From Hippopus hippopus (Eukaryota > Mollusca > Bivalvia > Cardiida > Cardiidae), in contig OX328099.1 of NCBI GenBank assembly GCA_946811185.2, forward strand, positions 71,242,714 through 71,306,713: a DNA stretch of 64,000 bases, in the 5' to 3' direction. The notes below the pieces were generated by a model, which saw nothing but the letters and a program-made list of their open reading frames with translations, was not told the origin of the DNA and made no database searches. Positions 55,565 to 64,000 of the stretch are shown one piece after another. The position numbers and the translations under genes were made by a program. Numbering within the stretch: position 1 is the stretch's first letter; every line of letters begins with the position of its first letter.

Positions 55565-56794
55565 CTTTGTCTAATAGATAGATAGATGGAAAGACAGACG
55601 GATGCACGGACCTTTATACGGACGGACGGATAGATAACTGTATTATTAAGTTGGCTGTTTGCATTTAACTTATGTGCAGCTTATTCAGTATATCCCCTAA
55701 TTATGTTTTAACAAAATATCTGAAAACTTTAATTGGAAAGGCGGTAGGACACAAGATTTATTCCCTTTAGTGTGCATGCAATAATTAAGAGCCTTTATTG
55801 ATTGGCACTTAGGGTAACGCGATTAGTTTTGGTGTGAAAAATAGATTCCTTAATCAAGCACTGCTTAAATTCGTTTGATTGTTTTCGGCGGGTGGCGGCT
55901 TTTTTTTGCAAGCAATGTCTAATGACACGCAGGAATTTTAAAGGTAATTATCTATTTTGCATTTTTATCTTTTAAGTCGCCGATGACTAGGTATATAAGA
56001 TGTTAAAATATTCTCAGCATCATTTATATTGGATTACTCTTTGTGTGAATATGTCGGATCTATGCATTGTGTGTGATAAGGTTGTAGGGAAACGCCAGCA
56101 TGGCGTTACCTGTGATGTGTGCGACCGCTGGCAGCATCGTGTCTGCGGGACAGGTAAGAATATATTGCTTCTTTATCTACTTTTGATCTTTTTACCATTT
56201 TTTGCATTTCGATCTCTACATGTAATTTCTGTACTACCGAATATACACTAATAAAATTATTCTTTCTTTTAAGTGTATTCGTCGATTGTTTTTTCATGCC
56301 TATTCATTCAATTATTTATTTATTTTTCTAATTAGACACATTTATAACTTATTCAGTCTTCAGTGAAGTAATCTACTTTTTTCTCAAAAAAGTAATATAC
56401 ATGTTTCAAACCATTTTATTCATTTATCTGTCTATTTATTCATTATTGCTAAGTAAGAACAAAAGTACACAGGAACTATTATATTTTGCCTAAATAATCC
56501 GTTTAAGTTTTTTGTTAATTACATGTAAATCAACACGTGCCCAACGTATATTACACACTTGACAAGTGGTTGATAAGATACCTGTGTATCCTGAACTCTC
56601 GTGGTGGGGTGAAGGAGATATCGCTCGTTACGATTGATTTCTCATTTTACCCATTATCTTGTGTGGCCTACACCGGACGCAAATATTTTTTTATGGCTAT
56701 CTAGATTTAGTAATATTATGTAATTTACTAGTAATAATTTTAAGATATATGTATCTCTATCCAAGCTTTTATCGATTTTCCCGTTATATAGATA

Positions 56795-56955
56795 AATGTT
56801 ACAAAGGTGACAAAAAATAGAAATTTGTTCTGGGAAGGGTAGAAAACACTGTGGGAAAAGGAGAAAATGGAGCATTTTCTCCTTTTCCCACAGTGTTTTC
56901 AAAAGGTTTCTTTCTCAGGGGCGTCTAAAGTAGGGACTGTGTGGTAATGGGTTAA
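56795..56955. repeat. Hairpin MITE nested in the MULE
   Basis: GTGGGAAAAGGAGAAAATGG against its mirror, and the right end GTGGTAATGGGTTAA. The left end is truncated. It lies where the transposase gene appears to lack an exon. Confidence 0.75.
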
Positions 56956-57167
56956 ATGAAAACGTTTTGGAAGTTTTAACTTCTTTTAAATAATCGGCAA
57001 TTAATCTGTTGTTTTGTATCAGTTTGATAGTCTGGTAGGATCTGTATTAACCCATAGACTGCTTATCGCGTTTCCCCCTTTTGCTGATATTGTAGATCAA
57101 GATCAGACTTCACAGAACTTGCTAGTAACGCGACTCAAAGTCATATAAACAAGTTGTTGTTTTTCAG

Positions 57168-57332
57168 GAGCGTAACAAAAAGTCTACGGTGTGGTGGTGT
57201 AGCGTGCGGAACAACTCTACCAGATGTCCAGCTCGAGTACGACAGACCGGCAGTAGTTTCCAACTTGGAGTACAGGAACATAACCATGCGCCTGTTCCGT
57301 CGAAGAAGTCAAGAATTATCATCACACAACAG
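57168..57332 (+). CDS. MULE exon: FLYWCH zinc finger
   Basis: 55 codons, phase 0, acceptor TTTCAG and donor GTGAGT. The W-W-C-x8-C...H-x-H pattern is the DNA-binding finger usually found N-terminal to MULE transposase domains. Confidence 0.85.
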
Positions 57333-58027
57333 GTGAGTGATTTTCATTTGTTTTTGTACTATTTTCCTATTTCCAAAATGAAATAGATTTGTTTTTGAAA
57401 TTGTCTACTTTCCAAAATGAAATACAATCAACAATACATTACCTTTTAATGTCATATGTATATCCATGTATTTTCAGTCGTCTCAGCAGGCTTCCCAGCA
57501 GCTGTTTATCGCAGCTAGTGGTATAGTGGAGTCCGTGGCCAACGAAGTGATCGCCCCAACAGATGTTGAACAGCCCAATATCGATTACATAGTGCGCGTG
57601 GTGAACCGAAAGAGACAACGACTGCGCCCAGAAGACCCAAAAGATCTGGACTTTGAGGTAATACAATATATAAACTGTATCAATTATACAAAATTACGCA
57701 AATAGCTCATTTCCGAAACAAATTCCAACATTTTATCCATCTTATTTATACAAGGTTAATTTATTTCAGGTAAATGAGGAGTTCATCCCAGATAGTTTTT
57801 ACAGAGGTGACGTCCGAGTTGAGAGGGTAGAAGACATCTGATTTTCGCAACTGACGACCAGCTGCGCCTTCTCAAGTCTGCGAAGAGATGGTACCTAGAT
57901 GGCACGTTTAAGGTAATAGGATAAATGTATCTCTATCATACGAGTATTTATTTTTTCGTATTCACATATTCCAAAATGACAACCCTGCATATGTATTTAT
58001 AGTAAAATCATGCATGTCTCATTTCAG

Positions 58028-58443
58028 GTCGTACGTGAGCCTTTCGACAATCTTATGACGATCCATGCATTCGTTCGCCGAGGTGACTGCGCTAAACAGA
58101 TTCCGCTGATGTTCGCCTTGATGTCTGGTCGGCGCACAAAGGACTACGTGAAGGTCTTGAAGGTATTCTCTTTCTTCTCGCTTCATGACACGAACTATTT
58201 GATTGATATCATAATACAAAATCATAGCATTTCTGATTACCACTTCAATTATGACAACATCAATAATTCATGATTCTCTTTCAGAAAGTCGGCCGTTTGC
58301 TTGATCGGGAGGTAGAGGTAGAAGACTTCGTAGTGGACTTTGAGGCAGCAATGTGGAAGGCACTTAGGCATGTCTTTGGCAACGACGTACAGATACACGG
58401 GTGTGCTTTCCACTGGGGTCAGGCAGTTTGGCGCCAAGTGCAG
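58028..58443 (+). CDS. MULE exons: catalytic core, two exons
   Basis: 58028-58162 (VVREPFDNLMTIHAFVRRGD, then ALMSGRRTKDYVKVLK) and 58285-58443 (KVGRLLDREVEVEDFVVDFE to GCAFHWGQAVWRQVQ), joined in phase 0. They hold the strand after the first catalytic Asp and the second acidic cluster. Confidence 0.88.
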
Positions 58444-58692
58444 GTATTATATTTTACCATTTTTTACATGTTGTTTTCTTGATTTGCGAAGACTTATTAA
58501 TGCTTTTATTGCTCGCTGCCAAAAATTGATAATGAATTTTGCATGACACACATATAAGGTGTATCTAAAGTAGGTCGTCATTTATGAATACTAATTAAAC
58601 TAAATTCCTGATAATACAATCACATTAAATCGTTTCACTTGTATCATCTTTCGGCATTTCTTCTTTTTATCATAAATAATATCTCTTTCCAG

Positions 58693-59583
58693 GCAAAGGG
58701 TCTAGCTACAGAATACACGACGAAGAGAGAGACGTACTCCTACATCAGGAAGCTCCTGTGCCTTCCATTTCTCCCACCAGAGCACATTTCAGAGGTTTTT
58801 GACTCCCTAGTCGACATCGCCCCTCGTCGCTTCGACGGACTCCTTGACTACATGAGAGCAACCTGGTTCGAATCAAGGGTGTGGCCTGTAGAGTGCTGGT
58901 CCATCTATGGTATGAGCATCAGAACGAATAACGATGTGGAGGGTAATATATATTTTTTTATGACGTTTAACTACGGATTTCATGTAATAAAACTGACTGA
59001 GAAATTTGCATACAATTTAAACCCATAAACGCGATCTTACAACAATTGTAGAAATGACCATTTTCGTAATTTTTTTTTACAGTGGAACGCTCACTGAGGC
59101 AGTACGAACACATTTAACCACATTTCAATAAGTTTTGCAATGAAGAAATATTATTTCACATGAAATTTGTAAATTCCTCCTGAAGTAAAAATGACTGTAT
59201 ACATGTATGATTGCATAGGCGCGTTATGGTAGTGAATTTAATGCCGATTTATAACCTACAATGTTAAATATTTGTAATACTAGTATTGAGTTGATATTGT
59301 AAAATTGTTTTCAGGTTGGCATAGACGTCTGAACGGCAGAGCTGGTGCCGCCCCTCCATTCTACCTCCTCATCAAACTCCTGGCAGACGAAGGGCATGTG
59401 GCACTACGTAATGTGAGCCTTGTTACCGAGCTGCAGTTGACCAGATACCAGCGGCAACAGTTTCAAACGATGCAGGGTCAGATAATTGACTTATGGAACA
59501 AATATTCGAGGGGAGAAGTTTCCGCTACGGGGCTGTTAAAGCAAATCAGTACCAAGTATAAAACATCAGTAAATAGACCATGA
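58693..59583 (+). CDS. MULE last two exons
   Basis: 58693-58942 (AKGLATEYTTKRETYSYIRK to RTNNDVE) and 59315-59583 (GWHRRLN to NRP, stop TGA 59581). The split Gly codon between them is restored exactly. This carries the presumed catalytic Glu and the adjacent His. Confidence 0.88.
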
Positions 59584-60627
59584 AGTTTGAGAAAAGGACG
59601 TGTAAATATATTACTGTTGATATAGTTATTTGCAGAAGTTAGTTGTTGTAAATAATGTATTTTTAGTCATTTTGGTGTTGACATATCGTCCGTTTACTTC
59701 TAAAACTTCTTAACTACAGCTTGTTAAAGCTGTAGTTACCAGGTTTTAGAAGTAAACCGACTATATTTCGGGTCTGAACACATGACGTTTGTTTCCTTTA
59801 CCAGAATTTTCAGTCATTTGGGTGTTGACATATCGTCATTTTACTTCTAAAACTTCTTACCTACAGCTTGTTACAATCTGTAGTTACGAGGTTTAAGAAG
59901 TAAACCGACGATATTCGGGTCTGAGCACATGACATCCATTCTTTTGCAATACCGAAATTCCACCAAAACACCTATTTATATTTGGATTTTGACCAAAAAA
60001 AATGTTTTACTATACTGATAAGTTGATAAAAGTCGCAAAATAAAAAGATATAAAAATACTAAGGTACGAGTTAACTCGGGTACGAGTTGACCAAATGGGT
60101 ACAAATTGACTTAGGTACGATTTGACGAAGTACTAGACATAAATCAGTAGAGAGTTAAGTTTGAGATAAGGACATGTAAAAGTTTACTGTTAATTTAGTT
60201 ATTTGCGGAATTTAGTTGTTGTAAATAACTAAATTTAATTTTCTTTTGTTATTTACATATAATGCCTGTTGTGTATGTTGTAAGACAAATAAAAAAAAAT
60301 GTATTGCATATATATTCTTTTGATTCCTAATTTTCAGTCCTTTGGATGTTGACATATCGTCGGTATACCTAAAAAAACTTCGTAACTTCAGCTTGTTACA
60401 AGCTGTAGTTACGAGGTTTAAGAAGTAAACCGACGATAATATACTACCCATTTATTACCCATTTATATTTAGTCTTTGACAAAAATTTGTGTTACTATAC
60501 TGATAAGTTGATAAAAGTTGCAAACTAACAGATGTAAAAATACTAAGGTACGAGTTGACTCGGGTACGAGTTGACCAAAATGGGTACGAGTTGACTTAGG
60601 TACGAGTTGACTTAAGTACGAGTTGAC
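59584..60627. repeat. Duplicated right-end segment of the MULE with hairpins
   Basis: 59584-60130 and 60155-60627 are tandem copies of about 500 bases. Each starts AGTTTGAGAAAAGGACGTGT-like, contains the hairpin TTTACTTCTAAAACTTCTTA..TAAGAAGTAAACCGACGATA around ACAGCTTGTTACAA (59690-59765, 59835-59915 and 60355-60440), and ends in TACGAGTTGAC units. The first copy's units are decayed. Confidence 0.8.
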
Positions 60628-61153
60628 CAGTTACCTTTGTTTACATGTACCAAAATATATTGAAATTAAAAGCCAATAAACTATTTGAAAACATTGATCA
60701 TGCTGACCTCTCCTGGCTTCTTTTGTAAAGAAGCCAACTTGTACGAATCAGGAATAATTCCATAACAGCTTTGACCCACAATATAATAATACTAAATTCT
60801 ACAGGACTCAAAGGGTAAGTCGTGCATTTAATCATGGTAACAAAAACCCATTCGGCTAAGGTGTGGACGAAGTGAAGAAAAAGGATTATCTTATCTCAAG
60901 CATCTATAAATAGCTGACTGCTCCCTATTGTAATTATATCCTTGACCACACAATCCCGAGTTTTAACGACCCCAAGGTAAAGGACTTTTAAAAACATTAT
61001 GGAAAAGGGAGAAAATGCATTTAACCAGTATTTATCATTTTCCCACAATTTGTCCTTCTTTCAAAGAAAAGTGTCTTCCTTCGTGTAAACATTTAGTTTG
61101 TCGTCTGCTCAGTTTGAACCAGTCTAAAACTCTGTTGTTTGGTAAAGAGTTAA

Positions 61154-62449
61154 CTGTGCTAGAAGGTAACCAGTCTATGTAGATTAAGATTGGCAATCTC
61201 TTGCACTACGGCATTCGGTATACCTCGGGTGATGGGAGCCATCATATCCGGAATCGGCCGAGTTGTGACGAGTGGCACTACGGATCATTCCCATTCACGT
61301 ATGGTGAGAGTAACGAACGACAACTCTGCTCGGTGATTGTAAGATAGGGCGAAAACCGTGTACATAAAACTGCTTAACCGTTATGGTTCGGTATTTTAAA
61401 GATGCCCGTCTACAGGCGGTGAGCAAAAATGCTGTTAAATTTCAAACAATTTAGAATGGTACAGAAATCAGTCCTTTATGTAAACATGGATAAATTACCG
61501 ACATATATGGTGTACTTGAAAAAAAGAAACACAGAGATTTGTATTAGAAACCGAACATTGGTCAGAAGAAAACTGGCTGACGATCGGAGCTGTAAACAAT
61601 GGCGGTGCGTCACGGAAATTTATCGTTGGTTTCCGCCTAGAGTCGGATACGGTGTAATTTGCATATATAGGCCGCGTCCTCTGTCTGAAAATCGAGGCTG
61701 CAACAGAGAAGCCTCCATTTTCCTTCGTTTACCTCATTAGACACAGGGCGAAGGTCAAATATAGTCACGTGACAGAATGCATTATCATCATACGAATCTA
61801 CCCGAGTATATAACGGACATATCGAAATCTTCGATTCAAAAACCGGAAACGACGAGTCTGTTTACATGGAAGGCCGCAACTCAGCGAAATGCATTTTCTA
61901 ACGACCGTAATCTAAGCAACCTTGCAACCGTGAGGCGCAATATTTGGCATGAAGATATGAGAATGACTATAGTTTGATAAAATAAAGACAAAATGAGTTA
62001 AAACTGGCTGAAAATGAGTATCAGGGCCTCTTTAAGTTTTATGATAGAGTGTCATTTTTTTTTTTTTTCGCATTTATGTTGATAACAAATGCAGAGAGAA
62101 GAGAAATCAAAATTTTAAATAATACATTCGGAAATTTAAATACAGTTCACAATGATTGTGACTTTTGGTTTGTTTATTTTGAATCTAATACAGCATCTTA
62201 GATCAAATCATAGCGGTTACTGTACCTTCCAGTGTTTTCCTAGGTTACTCAAACAACATTCTGTCTAAACCATTGACTGCTAGCTCACATCCATCAAAGG
62301 TGTGAAACGTGTTTAAATCGCCGGAAAGAAGTTCGCCCAGACGGGCTTTCAATCTCGTTACCCCAGGTCATGTCGCCTCTCATGTCTGATGTAAGTGATA
62401 AAGAGGTAAATGGAAGGAAAGAATGCTGAGCGAGTTCTGGCCAGGCCCG
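61154..62449. other. Unassigned sequence
   Basis: A 103-codon frame (61429-61740) has no recognisable domain. 61900-61970 is a dispersed repeat also found at 22980-23070. A GC-rich block at 61200-61330 (GGTGATGGGAGCCATCATA) looks conserved but I cannot name it. Confidence 0.35.
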
Positions 62450-62611
62450 TATTCACGAACCATTCTTAAGAACGTTTTTTGTCTTATTCTCCAGAATTTT
62501 CAGTGTATTTGAAAGTAACACCACTGAAGTTGTGTTATTTTCAAACTTTGAAAATCTTAGAGAATAATACTAAGAATATTCTCAAGAATGGTTGGTGAAT
62601 ACGGGACCTGG
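62450..62611. repeat. 162-bp MITE with 30-bp inverted ends
   Basis: AGGCCCGTATTCACGAACCA and TTCTTAAGAA at left are inverted as TTCTCAAGAATGGTTGGTGA and ATACGGGACCT at right, with TTTGAAAGTAACACCACTGA / TTATTTTCAAACTTTGAAAA inside. Partial relative at 21711-21805. Confidence 0.85.
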
Positions 62612-63477
62612 TGTAAGTAAGCAAGAAAAACAGGGGTAATTCGCGTAATATGAACAGAGGATGAAATTAGCATTAAACTCTAACTACCTCCCCCCTCCCC
62701 CCTCCCCCCCCCCCCCCCCCCCCCAAACACGGATTTGGATTTCTTGAATATTTGAATATACTTTTGATAAAAAACAAAGCTCGTCTTGGGTAATATTACT
62801 TTAAGGTCACGTTTACTTTGTACATTTTGTAATAAATGTAAGCAAAAAGAGTAACCCTTTATAAACATAAAGACGGATCGATAAGTTTACATTTCACATT
62901 AGACATTTGCATTGATATTACTAGTTTACGTAGAAACAAACGAGTACCAATTAGACTCCAAACTAAAGATCGTTTCTTAAAATTTTGAATGAAATATCGT
63001 TTGTGCATAATCATTTCAGCAATAAAAACTTGAATAGAAATTATATTTGTCATAACAAATATGGCTCCGCATGGATTGAAGACACCATCGTTTTCATTTC
63101 GGCGATTACAGCTGCTTGAAATGCATTTAATTCGTCAACGTATTGTTTGATTTGACAATTTTTAGAGTTTACGATTTCTTGTACCAATGATGTAATACGG
63201 ACTTAGAACAAGTATATCTTGTAACTTATCTGTCGGTACTTTTACGCCGACGTGGTGTCCCTTACATACATGCTACGAAATTAATTTACCTACATATTCT
63301 CTTGACAAACATTTATTGCGCATTCTTCTATATGAAAAAAAGCTTTTGACAGTGTTTATAGGAACGGACTTTGGCCGTAAGCTTTCAAATATTGGCCACA
63401 GTATACGCATTTTTCGCGATATGTATTCCAAAGTTAAATCATGTATTAATACTAGTGAACTAAACCCCCCCCCCCCC
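62612..63477. other. Unrecognised stretch with poly-C
   Basis: Poly-C tract at 62699-62723 and another at 63465-63477. No gene-like frame. Confidence 0.4.
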
Positions 63478-63597
63478 GTCAAAACGTCCCACAGTGAAAA
63501 CGTCCCACTGTCAAAACGTCCCACTTTTGGTTAAAACGTCCCCCTAATTTGGTTAAAACGTCCCACTGTTCCAAAAAAATGGTCAAAACGTCCCACT
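63478..63597 (+). repeat. GTCAAAACGTCCCA array, probable end of an element leaving the window
   Basis: Six units: GTCAAAACGTCCCA, GTGAAAACGTCCCA, GTCAAAACGTCCCA, GTTAAAACGTCCCC, GTTAAAACGTCCCA and GTCAAAACGTCCCA. Spacing and unit style match the left terminal array of the MULE at 55.4 kb. No inverted partner lies within the window, so the element body should be to the right. Confidence 0.85.
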
Positions 63598-64000
63598 TCG
63601 AATTTTTTAGTTCTTATCAACAACTGATAAATGTTGTAGCGGTTGATAAATTAAATCAATTTTGGCATGAATTATAAGGAATACAATTATTTCTTAACAG
63701 GTTTTGTTGATTTTAATTCCAAGTGTGATAAATCGGGTACAGGTGCAAAGGAAAATTCGTTAGTTCGTCGGCATATAATGACGGAATGATGTCAATCAAC
63801 TAGTTTTGGAATTGTCCCTTTTTGCCGATAAAGTTGAATTTCGAACACAAGTTTATTCCTAACATTTAAATAATTATCACCATTCGTCCAGCCTTACCCG
63901 ATCTCGAAATTGTACAAGAGGGGTGTATGGGACTTTTAATTAGTATTGATCGTGTAGTTTATCAAGTATCTTTTTTTATTTTACAAATAATGATGAAAAC

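Larger units (their letters stand above)
56051..59583 (+). pseudogene. MULE transposase gene with zinc-finger and FLYWCH domains, probably inactive
   Basis: Exons: 56051-56153, 57168-57332, 57478-57657, 57770-57912, 58028-58162, 58285-58443, 58693-58942 and 59315-59583. Seen: a Cys-rich finger (CIVCDKV, CDVCDRWQHRVC); a FLYWCH domain (WWCSVRNNSTRCPARV, with EHNH); and the MULE catalytic core with Asp in WYLDGTFK, acidic VDFEAAMWKAL, GCAFHWGQAVWR, and NNDVE joined to GWHRRLN, the family's Glu and His. Breaks: exon 57770-57912 is 143 bases where 144 are needed, so it hits a stop (TGA at 57839-57841) unless one base is restored. The first exon ends in phase 1 while the FLYWCH exon needs phase 0, so an exon between them is lost or unseen; a MITE sits there. 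The remaining exons chain in phase. The Cys finger, FLYWCH and MULE order is known in invertebrate MULE proteins. Confidence 0.85.
55418..60627 (+). mobile_element. 5.2-kb Mutator-like element (MULE) with arrayed GTCAACTCGTACC ends
   Basis: Left end: eight direct units of GTCAACTCGTACC at 55418-55564, spaced 3-9 bases. Right end: five inverted units (GGTACGAGTTGAC) at 60547-60627, plus a degraded internal set at 60063-60126. Between the arrays is a multi-exon MULE transposase gene on the plus strand. The order of spacers at the two outer ends is similar (TAA, TTA, TTTTGG), so the arrays are an inverted repeat as wholes. I could not see a convincing 8-10 base target duplication. A hairpin MITE (56795-56955) is nested inside. 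Confidence 0.85.

Noticed and set aside
61429..61740. 103-codon frame near the right end
   Set aside because: No domain, and no neighbouring exons in phase. The nearby text belongs to dispersed repeats.

Overview
This is eukaryotic, animal nuclear DNA. Two conserved metazoan genes can be rebuilt exon by exon with GT-AG junctions and compatible phases, and the rest is AT-rich, repeat-dense intron and intergenic sequence. The mix of repeats (tRNA-derived SINEs, hairpin MITEs, elements starting TTTTTAGCTC and ending near GGCCATCATGGCCCTCTTGT) is the kind I associate with bivalve molluscs. That taxonomic call is an inference from memory; no mitochondrial or rRNA marker is present.

Left third (1-14.2 kb, + strand): the 3' half of UHRF1, ten exons from the end of the PHD finger through the SRA/YDG domain to the C-terminal RING, with its stop at 14207-14209. 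The ubiquitin-like and tandem Tudor parts lie left of the window. Middle (21.5-38.15 kb, - strand): a complete nine-exon HMGXB4 gene, 698 codons plus stop, arranged tail to tail with UHRF1. Their introns and the 7 kb between them are packed with copies of a roughly 225-bp hairpin MITE flanked by TTAA (about 35 copies, piggyBac-like ends), a second GC-cored MITE family, Helentron-like elements with internal tandem units, and tRNA-derived SINEs.

Right part (38.2-64 kb): a transposon graveyard with some well-preserved members. It holds a mariner with perfect 31-bp TIRs and a decayed, apparently intron-split transposase (39.1-40.9 kb); an apparently intact Tc1-like element with a 341-aa transposase (52.7-54.2 kb); and a 5.2-kb Mutator-like element (55.4-60.6 kb) with an intron-rich FLYWCH/MULE transposase gene.

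The most unusual theme is a set of elements whose ends are arrays of a 13-16 base motif rather than simple TIRs: GTCAACTCGTACC at the MULE, GGAGAAATCGTCCCC at 38.2/43.4 kb, GGCTTGTTCGTCCC at 43.5/44.2 kb, a TCGCGA palindrome at 44.2-47.7 kb, and GTCAAAACGTCCCA at 63.5 kb. In four of the five families the unit ends in CGT(C/A)CC. Only the MULE carries a transposase, so I propose, as inference, that it represents a group of Mutator-like elements with arrayed terminal binding sites and that the others are non-autonomous relatives.
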